Shown here in pieces: positions 20,783 through 28,672 of a stretch of DNA of 45,213 nucleotides. Below the pieces are notes generated by a model. It ran no database searches, was not told where the DNA came from, and saw only the letters and a list, made by a program, of their open reading frames with translations. Position 1 is the stretch's first letter. The number at the start of each line of letters is the position of its first letter. The stretch is from an uncultured Clostridia bacterium (GTDB taxonomy: Bacteria; Bacillota; Clostridia; Christensenellales; Pumilibacteraceae), in the NCBI GenBank assembly GCA_947632125.1, contig CANRNV010000007.1, positions 1-45,213 on the forward strand, in the 5' to 3' direction. Made by a program: the position numbers and the translations under genes.

Positions 20783-22726
20783 TCAAGAACAAACCTTGTC
20801 GTCGATTTCTTTTTTAAGCATTTCCGCAAAATCAGCTTTCGACATTTGACCGAGGTCGCCGCTTTTGCGAGATCTTACCGCAATGACGCCGTTCTCTTTC
20901 TCCTTGTCGCCGAGAATGACCATGTACGGGACCTTTTCCATCTGCGCTTCCCGAATCTTGTAGCCGATCTTCTCGCTGCGGACGTCGATCTCGCACCTGA
21001 GCCCCTGCCTTGAAAACTCGTCTTGAAGCTGCTTTACGTCGTCCATCGTTCTGTCGGTGAGGGACATGATTTTCACCTGAACGGGGCTTATCCAAAGCGG
21101 CAAAGCGCCCGCGTACTTTTCGATAAGCATTGCCATCATGCGCTCGTAACAGCCGAACGCGCTGCGGTGGATGATATACGGATGCTTCTTTTCGCCGTCG
21201 GCATCAACGAACCACATGTCGAACTTCTCGCTGAGGAACATATCCACCTGTATGGTCATGAGGGTGTCCTCTTTGCCGTACACGTTGCGACACTGAATAT
21301 CGAGTTTGGGTCCGTAGAATGCCGCCTCGCCCTTTGCTTCGACGTACTTTATGCCGAGGTGGTCAAGGATCTTTCTCATTCTGCCCTCGGCGGCGTTCCA
21401 TTCCTCTGCCGAGCCGATATACTTATCCTTGTCGTTTTCATCCCACCTTGAAAAGCGGAAATAAACGTCATCGATCATACCGAGGCATTTGAGGAAGTAG
21501 TAGCTGAGTTCGAAGCAGCCCTTAAATTCGTCCTCGAGCTGCTCGGGTGTGCAAATAATATGTCCGTCGCTGAGGTGGAACTGTCTTACCCTTATAAGTC
21601 CGTGCATTTCGCCCGAGGCTTCTTTACGGAACAGCGGCGAGGTTTCGTTGTACCTTATGGGCAAATCCCTGTAACTTTTCAGTCCGTTGCGATAGATCAT
21701 GTATTGGAACGGGCAGGTCATGGGTCGGAGCGCAAAGACTTCGTCGTCCTTTTCGGGGTCGCCGAGGACGAACATCTTGTCGAGATAGTGGTCCCAATGT
21801 CCGCTTATCTTATACAAATCGCTCTTGGCAAAGGACGGCGTCCTCGTGAGCCTGTATCCCCTGCGCTCCTCCTCGTCCTCGACAAACCTTTGGAGAATTT
21901 GGAAGAGTTTGGCGCCCTTGGGCATGAGTAGCGGCAAGCCTTGACCTATCTTTTCTTCGGTCATAAAGTAGCCGAGTTCTCTGCCGAGTTTGTTGTGATC
22001 TCGGCGTTTTGCCTCTTCGAGCTGTTCGAGATATTCGGTCAGATCCGATTTTTTATCGAACGCCGTGCCGTAAATACGGGTGAGCATACGATTTTTTTCG
22101 TTGCCGCGCCAATATGCGCCCGCTATCTGAGTGAGTTTGACGAATTTCACTCTGCCCGTGCTGACAAGGTGAGGTCCTCTGCAAAGGTCGACAAACTGAC
22201 CCTGACGATAGAACGTCAACTCTTCGTCCTTGGGCAGATCCTCTATGATTTGAATTTTATACGGCTCGTTAAAGCCTCTCATTTGCGTTATTGCCGATTG
22301 ATGCGACACCGTGAGCCTCTCGATGGGAAAATCCGCTTTTATGATGGATTGCATTTCCTTTTCGATAAGTTCGAAGTCGTTGACCGTGATCGAAGTCGGC
22401 AAATCGAAATCGTAGTAAAAGCCGTTGGCGATGCTCGGTCCGATGGCAAGCTTGGCGTCGGGATAGATGTTCTTTACCGCCTGAGCCAAAATATGGGCGG
22501 CGGTGTGACGATATGCGCTGCGCCCCTCCTCGTCCTTGAACGTCAAAACTTCGAGTTTGGCGTCATTATTAAGCTTATAGCTGAGGTCGACAAGCTTATC
22601 GTCAACTCTTGCGATCAATGCGGCACGAGATAAGCCGGCGCTGATTTTGCCTACGACCTCGAGAACCGAGGAGCCTTTGGGAACGGATATGACCGATCCG
22701 TCTTTCAGAGTAATGTTGATATCCAT
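20783..22726 (-). CDS. thrS: Threonyl-tRNA synthetase
   Basis: Charges tRNA-Thr. The 647-residue protein has the full domain order: TGS domain (residues 1-62), the second N-terminal editing domain (HTAAHILAQAVKNIYPDAKL with the HxxxH and a later C/H site), the class II catalytic core with ALRPMTCPFQYMIYRNG and the zinc-binding Cys and His, motif 3 (IHRSAFGCYERMMAMLIEKY), and the C-terminal anticodon-binding domain from about 540. The editing domain appears intact. Expression is controlled by the T-box leader upstream, so uncharged tRNA-Thr should raise expression. It is a single-gene unit closed by a terminator. Confidence 0.98.
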   Translation of the reverse strand: MDINITLKDGSVISVPKGSSVLEVVGKISAGLSRAALIARVDDKLVDLSYKLNNDAKLEVLTFKDEEGRSAYRHTAAHILAQAVKNIYPDAKLAIGPSIANGFYYDFDLPTSITVNDFELIEKEMQSIIKADFPIERLTVSHQSAITQMRGFNEPYKIQIIEDLPKDEELTFYRQGQFVDLCRGPHLVSTGRVKFVKLTQIAGAYWRGNEKNRMLTRIYGTAFDKKSDLTEYLEQLEEAKRRDHNKLGRELGYFMTEEKIGQGLPLLMPKGAKLFQILQRFVEDEEERRGYRLTRTPSFAKSDLYKISGHWDHYLDKMFVLGDPEKDDEVFALRPMTCPFQYMIYRNGLKSYRDLPIRYNETSPLFRKEASGEMHGLIRVRQFHLSDGHIICTPEQLEDEFKGCFELSYYFLKCLGMIDDVYFRFSRWDENDKDKYIGSAEEWNAAEGRMRKILDHLGIKYVEAKGEAAFYGPKLDIQCRNVYGKEDTLMTIQVDMFLSEKFDMWFVDADGEKKHPYIIHRSAFGCYERMMAMLIEKYAGALPLWISPVQVKIMSLTDRTMDDVKQLQDEFSRQGLRCEIDVRSEKIGYKIREAQMEKVPYMVILGDKEKENGVIAVRSRKSGDLGQMSKADFAEMLKKEIDDKVCS

Positions 22727-22740
22727 GTTTTATCTCCTAT

Positions 22741-22962
22741 AAAAAAATCCCTAAGACATAGACTTAAGGACGATATTTACCGTGATTCCACCTTATTTTA
22801 CGACGCTGACTGCGCCGCCTCATTTTGTCGGATTGCGCCGACCTCGCTTCCCATAAAGGGTGGTTTCGCCATTCACTCGCTACTACGTCGCTTTCACCTT
22901 ATCGACGCTCTCTGTAAGTGCGCTTTGACGCTACTTGTCCCTTCTAAAAGAAATTCAAAGTT
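22741..22962 (-). promoter_or_regulatory. T-box riboswitch leader of thrS (threonine specifier)
   Basis: The leader contains the T-box sequence AAGGTGGAATCACGGT (22779-22794), close to the AGGGTGGNACCGCG consensus. An intrinsic terminator follows: TCCTTAAG/CTTAGGGA arms (22748-22770) and seven T residues (22741-22747). Stem I starts near AAGGGACAAGTAGCG, with an AGAGAG bulge and a GGTG apical loop. On its 3' side GAA-ACC-A precedes CCCTTT, which pairs back to the base, so ACC (22862-22864) is the likely specifier and encodes threonine. Uncharged tRNA-Thr should stabilise the antiterminator. Confidence 0.9.
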
Positions 22963-22968
22963 ATACAT

Positions 22969-22997
22969 ATTATATACCTCGGCGCCGAGGTTGTCAA
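22969..22997 (-). promoter_or_regulatory. Consensus thrS promoter with a 16-bp palindrome in its spacer
   Basis: TTGACA (22992-22997), a 17-base spacer and TATAAT (22969-22974). The spacer holds a perfect 16-base palindrome, ACCTCGGCGCCGAGGT (22976-22991). It lies upstream of the start site, so it is not part of the thrS message and could be a protein-binding operator. Confidence 0.8.
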
Positions 22998-23065
22998 CTG
23001 TTTTTAAGGAAAAATAAAAAATTAATTTTTGTCTTAAAATTGTCCGATTTTATCACGACTTTACT

Positions 23066-23090
23066 GATTATGCGTGACATAAACAGGCTT
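23066..23090. repeat. Palindromic intergenic repeat, copy 2 (after comF)
   Basis: Shares a 25-base stretch with copy 1 after iscU, differing at two positions, and contains the same TTATGCGTGACATAA core. It abuts the comF stop codon. Confidence 0.6.
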
Positions 23091-23799
23091 AATACAGTTC
23101 GGTTTTGCATTGAGCGGTGCAAAAAGTCAGCACATACACCTCATTTGCGCTACCGCCACCGAGCGCCAAGGCGCAAGCGTTGCTTGTTGCACCCGTGGTA
23201 AAAACATCGTCGACAAGCAAAATACGCTTCTTTTTAAGCTTTTCCTTTGCCTTAAAGCTGTCCTTCGCCTCCTCCATTCGCTCCTTTCTTCCGAGCCGAG
23301 CGAAGTTTTTGGAGAACTTTGTTCGTTCGAGGGCATCGATAAGCGGGACATTTACGATCTCGCTGAGCGCAGAAGCGATAAGACAGGCTTGGTTATATCC
23401 TCGTTCCTTTAACTTCAACGGGTGCATGGGGACGAAAGTAATATAGTCGATCTCCCATCTCAGCTTGTAGTACTCGTCGGCAAGATATTGGGCAATGATC
23501 TTGGCTACATATTTCGCGCCGCCGTATTTGAGCCTATGAACAAGCAACTTGGCATTTCCCTCGAAGATAAACGGAGCCCTTGCCTCCGAAAACGCACGTT
23601 CCGTCGTTGTGCATTGGTCGCAATACTTGGAAGTTGCGCCTATTGCCCTGCCGCATTTGGGACAAAAGCGGATGTTCGCCTTAAACGAACACCCGCTGCA
23701 AATTCCGTATATATTGTCGCCGAAAATGTCCCGTCCGCAAACGGCACACTTAATGCCTTGCGGATAGAGCATATCTACTGCGATCGACTTAAAATCCAC
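23089..23799 (-). CDS. comF: ComF family phosphoribosyltransferase-like protein
   Basis: A 236-residue protein of the ComF/GntX family, which in naturally competent bacteria supports uptake and processing of transforming DNA. The N-terminus has a four-Cys-pair zinc finger (CAVCGRD, CSGCS, CPKCGRA, CDQC). The C-terminal half is a PRTase fold with the PRPP-binding motif ILLVDDVFTTGATSNACALA. It starts with GTG at 23799, directly after the ackA stop, so it is probably co-transcribed with pta-ackA. The sequence does not tell whether the organism is competent, and a general role in DNA metabolism is possible. Confidence 0.9.
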   Translation of the reverse strand: MDFKSIAVDMLYPQGIKCAVCGRDIFGDNIYGICSGCSFKANIRFCPKCGRAIGATSKYCDQCTTTERAFSEARAPFIFEGNAKLLVHRLKYGGAKYVAKIIAQYLADEYYKLRWEIDYITFVPMHPLKLKERGYNQACLIASALSEIVNVPLIDALERTKFSKNFARLGRKERMEEAKDSFKAKEKLKKKRILLVDDVFTTGATSNACALALGGGSANEVYVLTFCTAQCKTELY

Positions 23800-24990
23800 T
23801 TACTTTACGAGGGCAAGCGTTTCTCTTGCGATGACAAGTTCCTCGTTTGTCGGGATGATGTACGCAAGCGCCGAACTTCCGTCAGCCGAAAGCTTGACTG
23901 CATTTCCTCTGCCCGGATTGAGATTTTTTTCCTTGTCGTACTTCATGCCCATAAATGCGAGGGAGTCGAGCACCTTAGAACGAACTTCGGGGGTATGCTC
24001 GCCTATTCCGCCCGTAAAGGCAATGATATCCAATCCGCCGAGAGCGGCAACGTAAGATCCGACATATTTAAGTACTCGATACGAGAACATATCAAGCGCC
24101 AAACGACATCTGTCGTTGCCCGCCTCAATTCCCGCAAGCAAATCTCGGAAGTCGCTGCTTACGCCGCTTATGCCGAGCACGCCGCTCTTTTTATTGAGGT
24201 ACGAGGTGATCTCGCTGAGCGACATATTCTTTTTGCCCGCAAGATATTCAAGCACTGCCGGGTCGAGGTCGCCGCAACGGGTGCCCATCATAAGACCTTC
24301 GAGCGGAGTAAGACCCATAGATGTGTCGATGCACTTGCCGTCCTTTACCGCGCTTATGCTTGCGCCGTTGCCGAGGTGGCAGACGATGATCCTGCCCTTT
24401 TTACCGCCCAATATTTTTTGTGCCTCTCCGCTTACAAAGAGGTGGCTCGTGCCGTGGAATCCGTACTTACGAACGCGGAAATTTTTATAATCTTCATACG
24501 GAACGCCGTACATATAAGCGTAGTCCGGCATTGTCGAATGGAAAGTGTTGTCGAAAACGGCTACCATGGGCGCCTTGGGCATAACCTTTTGGCAAGCCCT
24601 TATTCCCATTATGTTGGCGGGCTGATGAAGCGGAGCCAAATCAATGTTGTTCTCTATCTTCTTCATGACCTCGTCGGTGATAAGCTGGCTTTTGTCGAAG
24701 TCCTCAGCTGCATGGACAACGCGGTGTCCTACCGCCGAAATCTCGTCCATGGACTTAATGACGCCGTGATTTTTGTCGACCAAGGCGTTAAGCACAAGGC
24801 TTATGGCTTCGACGTGCGAGGGCATGGGCTCCTTGATGATCACTTCGCCCGCAGCCGTCTTGTGAGTGAGCACCGATCCGTCAATGCCTATGCGCTCGCA
24901 AAGTCCCTTGGCGATGACGCTCTCGTCTTTCATATCGATAAGTTGATATTTGAGCGACGAACTACCCGCATTTATAACAAGTATTTTCAT
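23800..24990 (-). CDS. ackA: Acetate kinase
   Basis: Makes ATP and acetate from acetyl phosphate, the energy-yielding step of acetogenic fermentation. The 396-residue protein has the ASKHA signatures: VINAGSSSLKYQLIDM at the N-terminus, GHRVVHAAEDF, AVFDNTFHSTMPDYAY, HLGNGASISAVKDGK, then the SMGLTPLEGLMMGTRCGDLD stretch, and GGIGEHTPEVR near the C-terminus. All catalytic segments are present. It follows pta after 12 bases. Together they convert acetyl-CoA to acetate. Confidence 0.98.
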   Translation of the reverse strand: MKILVINAGSSSLKYQLIDMKDESVIAKGLCERIGIDGSVLTHKTAAGEVIIKEPMPSHVEAISLVLNALVDKNHGVIKSMDEISAVGHRVVHAAEDFDKSQLITDEVMKKIENNIDLAPLHQPANIMGIRACQKVMPKAPMVAVFDNTFHSTMPDYAYMYGVPYEDYKNFRVRKYGFHGTSHLFVSGEAQKILGGKKGRIIVCHLGNGASISAVKDGKCIDTSMGLTPLEGLMMGTRCGDLDPAVLEYLAGKKNMSLSEITSYLNKKSGVLGISGVSSDFRDLLAGIEAGNDRCRLALDMFSYRVLKYVGSYVAALGGLDIIAFTGGIGEHTPEVRSKVLDSLAFMGMKYDKEKNLNPGRGNAVKLSADGSSALAYIIPTNEELVIARETLALVK

Positions 24991-25002
24991 TTTGTTTCTC
25001 CC

Positions 25003-25992
25003 TTAGATCGAGGTCTGCAAAGCCGTTATGGATACGACGTTGACTATATCCTCTACCGAGCAGCCTCTCGAAAGATCGTTGACGGGCATATTGAAGCCTT
25101 GACAGATGGGGCCCACCGCCTCTGCACCCGCAAGTCTTTGCACGAGTTTGTATCCGATGTTGCCGGCTTGAAGGTCGGGGAAAATGAGCACGTTGGCTTT
25201 GCCTGCCACGTTGCTTCCGGGCGCTTTGAGCGTAGCGACTTTCTCGACGATAGCGGCGTCAAGTTGAAGCTCGCCGTCTACGGGAAGGTCGGAAGCGCGC
25301 TCCTTTACAAGCCTTGTTGCCTCGGTGACCTTGTCGACAAGCTCATGCTTAGCCGAGCCCTTGGTGGAGAACGAAAGCATTGCCACTTTGGGCGTAATGC
25401 CGACAACGCTCTTTGCCGTTTGAGCGCTCGAAATTGCGATGTCGGCGAGTTGCTCTGCCGTCGGACAGGGATTTACCGCACAGTCGCCAAAGACCATTAT
25501 GCCGTTCTCGCCGTACTTGCAGCCCTCGGGAAGCACCATGATAAAGCAGCTGCTTACCGTGTTGATGCCGGGAGCGGTCTTTATTATTTGCAAAGCGGGA
25601 CGAAGCACGTCGCCCGTGGCGTGTATTGCGCCCGAAACCATGCCGTCTGCATCGTGGCATTTTACCATGAGCACGCCGAGGTACAGCCTATCCTTGATTT
25701 GCTCGGCAGCCGTTTCCATGGTCATGCCTTTATTTTTACGAGCCTCGTAAAGAGCGGTGATGTACTTTGTCAAATTCTCCTTATCGGGATCGAAAACTTT
25801 AATACCTTTAAGGTTGACATCGGGAACGACCGATTTGATCTTGGCTTCGTTGCCGATGAGAATAACTCTTGCGAGTTGCTGCGAAGCAATAATCTGAGCA
25901 GCTTTGATGTTACGTTCCTCTTCGCCTTCGGGAAGGACGATCGTCTTATTAAGCTCTTTTGCTTTAAGGCGGATCGATTGCAATAAATCCAT
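25003..25992 (-). CDS. pta: Phosphate acetyltransferase
   Basis: Interconverts acetyl-CoA and acetyl phosphate. From the ATG at 25992 the protein has 329 residues, the short Pta form, starting MDLLQSIRLKAKELNKTIVL. The frame is open to 26103, but AAGGAG lies 8 bases before 25992 and the earlier start would lie near the promoter. Family motifs include PEGEEERNIKAA, DGMVSGAIHATGDVLRPALQ, GDCAVNPCPTAEQLADIAI and KANVLIFPDLQAGNIGYKLV. First gene of pta-ackA(-comF). Confidence 0.97.
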   Translation of the reverse strand: MDLLQSIRLKAKELNKTIVLPEGEEERNIKAAQIIASQQLARVILIGNEAKIKSVVPDVNLKGIKVFDPDKENLTKYITALYEARKNKGMTMETAAEQIKDRLYLGVLMVKCHDADGMVSGAIHATGDVLRPALQIIKTAPGINTVSSCFIMVLPEGCKYGENGIMVFGDCAVNPCPTAEQLADIAISSAQTAKSVVGITPKVAMLSFSTKGSAKHELVDKVTEATRLVKERASDLPVDGELQLDAAIVEKVATLKAPGSNVAGKANVLIFPDLQAGNIGYKLVQRLAGAEAVGPICQGFNMPVNDLSRGCSVEDIVNVVSITALQTSI

Positions 25993-26031
25993 AATAAAAT
26001 CTCCTTTTTTACCAACAAATAAAAATTTGTT

Positions 26032-26059
26032 TTGATTTTTAACGACTTTGTGGTATAAT
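26032..26059 (+). promoter_or_regulatory. Possible promoter for tmcAL
   Basis: TTGATT (26032-26037), a 16-base spacer and TATAAT (26054-26059) on the plus strand. It lies inside the 5' leader of pta, so it would oppose the pta promoter. Confidence 0.5.
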
Positions 26060-26091
26060 GAACCAAACGATTTGGAACACATACCATAGTT

Positions 26092-26120
26092 ATTATAGCA
26101 CAATCTTCGGTCATTGTAAA
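26092..26120 (-). promoter_or_regulatory. Promoter for pta-ackA
   Basis: TTTACA (26115-26120), a 17-base spacer and TATAAT (26092-26097) on the minus strand. The two divergent promoters in this gap face each other, so the nascent transcripts overlap for about 30 bases. Confidence 0.65.
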
Positions 26121-26154
26121 ATATTTACGGGCATAAAAAGGAATTTTCAGAAAA

Positions 26155-27273
26155 ATGAGCATCGGACTTATTTGCGAATTTAATCCGTTCCACAACGGAC
26201 ACAAGTACATTATCGACAAAGCGCACTCTTACGGAGAGCCCGTCATTTGCGTTATGAGCGGTCCTTTCGTTCAGCGCGGCGAGCCCGCCTGCGCAAGCAA
26301 GTACGACAGAACGAGAGCTGCGTTAAGCATGGGCGCCGAAGCCGTGATCGAACTGCCCGTAAAATTCGTCCTTTCGGCGGCACGTTCTTTTGCAAAAGGA
26401 GGAATTGAAACGCTTAAAAGTATCAAGGGAGTGAACGCTCTTATCTTCGGCATCGAATGTAGCGCCGATCTCCTGTTTGAGATCGCCGAACTTAAACGGC
26501 AACCGAAAACCGACGAACTTATAAAATCCGAACTCGATAACGGCGTTTCCTATCCTACCGCCGTCAAGAACGCGCTTACAAGCATAAATCCAAAGTACGG
26601 TGAGGCGCTACGCCCAAACACCATTCTCGCTCTCGAATATCTCGACGCTCTTGTTGGCACGGGCATAAAACCGCTGCCCGTACAACGTGTCGGAGGCGGC
26701 TACAACGAACTCGACCTGACGGGCGAAAAATACGCTTCGGCGTCGGCAATTCGCAATGCATATCTGTGCGGAAATGACTGCGACCGCTTCTTGCCCCATA
26801 TTATGCGTGACAAAATCAGGGCGTATGACAAGAAAATGCTCGAAAAAATGATACAATACGCAATTTTGACCCGCTCCGTCAACCAATTGAAAAAGTTGCC
26901 CGAAGTGGAAGCGGGCTTTGAATATTCGCTTTATGAGGCGGCAAGATTGCCTACTTTGAGTGGAACGATCGAAAAACTCAAAAGTAAACGATACACCTAC
27001 GCTCGTATCAGGCGCATATTGCTAAGCACCCTACTCGGTCTTGACACGGAAATGCCGGCAGGCATTAAGACGAGGGTGTTGGGAATAAAAAGGGACTTTG
27101 CTCACAATCTGTCCGACTTCGGAGAAAACATTGTTACAAGAAATTCGCTTGCCCCCCAAGACTTTTTTGACGACACAAGTGTAAAGGTCGACTGTTTGGC
27201 GCAAGACGTTTACGCTCTTATTACGGGCGGAAAGCTTAACGAATATCACTCCGTTCCCATGATCATAGACTGA
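26155..27273 (+). CDS. tmcAL: tRNA(Met) cytidine acetate ligase
   Basis: TmcAL (formerly YlbM) makes N4-acetylcytidine at the wobble base of elongator tRNA-Met, using ATP and acetate. The 372 residues start MSIGLICEFNPFHNGHKYII, the nucleotidyltransferase-like HxGH region, followed by CVMSGPFVQRGEPACASKYD, ALSMGAEAVIELPVKFVLSA and YASASAIRNAYL, all typical. It is divergent from pta-ackA, whose product acetate is its substrate. The ATG follows AAAAAGGAATTTTC at a rather long spacing. It ends before a bidirectional terminator. Confidence 0.93.
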   Translation: MSIGLICEFNPFHNGHKYIIDKAHSYGEPVICVMSGPFVQRGEPACASKYDRTRAALSMGAEAVIELPVKFVLSAARSFAKGGIETLKSIKGVNALIFGIECSADLLFEIAELKRQPKTDELIKSELDNGVSYPTAVKNALTSINPKYGEALRPNTILALEYLDALVGTGIKPLPVQRVGGGYNELDLTGEKYASASAIRNAYLCGNDCDRFLPHIMRDKIRAYDKKMLEKMIQYAILTRSVNQLKKLPEVEAGFEYSLYEAARLPTLSGTIEKLKSKRYTYARIRRILLSTLLGLDTEMPAGIKTRVLGIKRDFAHNLSDFGENIVTRNSLAPQDFFDDTSVKVDCLAQDVYALITGGKLNEYHSVPMIID

Positions 27274-27318
27274 CAAATTTTCCGATTTAGCCTAATAGCA
27301 ATGCGATTTTTTTGCAAT

Positions 27319-27354
27319 AAAAAGCCTCAAAACATTACGCTTTGAGGCTTTTTT
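27319..27354. terminator. Bidirectional terminator between tmcAL and the oxidoreductase operon
   Basis: AAAAAGCCTCAAA and TTTGAGGCTTTTTT form a strong hairpin, with T runs in both orientations, for two convergent transcripts. Confidence 0.85.
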
Positions 27355-27374
27355 GTTATTAGTTTCGATATCGG

Positions 27375-27917
27375 TTATTTAAGGTTTTTCTTCATATATT
27401 CGATACCTGCTTTGAGGCACTCGATATTGGAGGGAATTACCTTGGGCTTGGATTCAAAGACGTGCTCTACCGCATGGATAGCCGCCTCTTCGCTGATTTC
27501 ACCGCCGAAAATGGGAAGCAATACTCCGAGCATATACACGTTGGCCCCCCTCTTGTTGATAGCGGATGCCAAGGTGTCGACAGGCACTTCGTAGAACTTG
27601 ACGTCCTTACGAGTTGTCTTTTTGTGAACTATGTCGGAGTTGATAATGATTATGCCGCCCTCTTTTACCGAATTTTCGAACTTGTCAAGCGACGGCTCGT
27701 TGAAAGCGATCAAGATATCGGGGTGGTCGATGACGGGAGCCGCAATCTCCTCATCGGAGTAGATTACCGAGCAGTTTGCCGTACCGCCACGCATCTCGGG
27801 TCCGTAGGACGGAAGCCACGAGGTGTTGAGGTTTTGCTCTATTGCCGAGTATGAAATAAATTTACCGAGGGACAGTACGCCCTGTCCGCCGAAGCCGCTT
27901 ATGGTTATTTTATGCAT
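27375..27917 (-). CDS. 2-oxoacid:ferredoxin oxidoreductase, gamma subunit
   Basis: A 180-residue gamma-type subunit. It begins MHKITISGFGGQGVLSLGKF and includes SWLPSYGPEMRGGTANCSVI, typical of the CoA-interacting gamma domain of KorC/VorC/PorC proteins. It is the last gene of a four-gene set in the order ferredoxin, alpha, beta, gamma, and follows the beta gene after one base. The holoenzyme oxidatively decarboxylates a 2-oxoacid to acyl-CoA with ferredoxin as acceptor. Substrate (2-oxoglutarate versus branched-chain 2-oxoacids) cannot be fixed from this subunit. Confidence 0.93.
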   Translation of the reverse strand: MHKITISGFGGQGVLSLGKFISYSAIEQNLNTSWLPSYGPEMRGGTANCSVIYSDEEIAAPVIDHPDILIAFNEPSLDKFENSVKEGGIIIINSDIVHKKTTRKDVKFYEVPVDTLASAINKRGANVYMLGVLLPIFGGEISEEAAIHAVEHVFESKPKVIPSNIECLKAGIEYMKKNLK

Positions 27918-27918
27918 A

Positions 27919-28671
27919 TTATTTCTCCTCCTTCGTTATATCCTTATATACGCCGAGCGGATAGAACGGAATGCCCTTTTCCTTTACGAACTGCATGGAT
28001 TCTACCGCAGTCATATGGTAGTTGGTCGGGCAATTGGCAAGGACTTCGATGAACGAAAGACCCTTATGAGCCATTTGAACTTCGAAAGCCTTTTTTATAG
28101 CTGCCTTTGCCTTGCGGATATTGGGCACGTCGCAGCAAGCGACACGCTCGATATAGGCGGGACCGGTAAGGGTGGCAAGCATTTCGCACATATGCACGGG
28201 GTTGCCGTTTACCTTGGGATCTCTGCCGTAAATGCAGGTGGTAGCTTTCTCACCCGGCATGGTCGTGGGAGCCATCTGTCCGCCCGTCATACCGTAGATA
28301 CCGTTGTTGATGAAGATGATGGTGATATTCTCGCCCCTCATGCAAGCGTGAACCGTTTCCGCCATACCGATGGAAGCGAGGTCGCCGTCGCCTTGATACG
28401 TAAATATCATATTCTCGGGGTTAACTACCCTACGGATCGCGCTTGCGACTGCGGGCGCTCTGCCGTGAGCGGCTTCGAGCACGTCGCAACGGAAGTATTT
28501 GTATCCGAATACGGCGCAACCTACGGGAACGACACCTATGGTGTTATCCACCTTGCCGAGTTCTTCGAGTACTTCGGCGATGAGTCTATGAACAATGCCG
28601 TGTGTGCACCCGGGACAATAATGAAGGGGTACATCTGTCAGCATTTTCGGCTTATCTGCTACTATTTTCAT
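27919..28671 (-). CDS. 2-oxoacid:ferredoxin oxidoreductase, beta subunit (thiamine diphosphate-binding)
   Basis: A 250-residue TPP-binding subunit. It has VPLHYCPGCTHGIVHRLIAE with cluster or cofactor Cys, the ThDP/Mg motif TYQGDGDLASIGMAETVHAC and then FINNGIYGMTGGQMAPTTMPG. These are the classic beta-subunit motifs of KorB/VorA. The gene lies one base after the alpha gene stop (28673), so the pair is tightly coupled. It works in the cytoplasm with the alpha, gamma and ferredoxin subunits. Confidence 0.94.
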   Translation of the reverse strand: MKIVADKPKMLTDVPLHYCPGCTHGIVHRLIAEVLEELGKVDNTIGVVPVGCAVFGYKYFRCDVLEAAHGRAPAVASAIRRVVNPENMIFTYQGDGDLASIGMAETVHACMRGENITIIFINNGIYGMTGGQMAPTTMPGEKATTCIYGRDPKVNGNPVHMCEMLATLTGPAYIERVACCDVPNIRKAKAAIKKAFEVQMAHKGLSFIEVLANCPTNYHMTAVESMQFVKEKGIPFYPLGVYKDITKEEK

Positions 28672-28672
28672 A

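Noticed and set aside
23003..23060. Extra terminator between comF and the thrS promoter
   Set aside because: AT-rich with no stable hairpin. The only structure is the weak 5-bp palindrome of the repeat.
23422..25986. An 854-codon plus-strand open frame opposite comF, ackA and pta
   Set aside because: It is a shadow of three well-supported minus-strand genes with complete motifs. It has no domain pattern and no ribosome binding site. Codon usage of the real genes leaves the opposite frame open.
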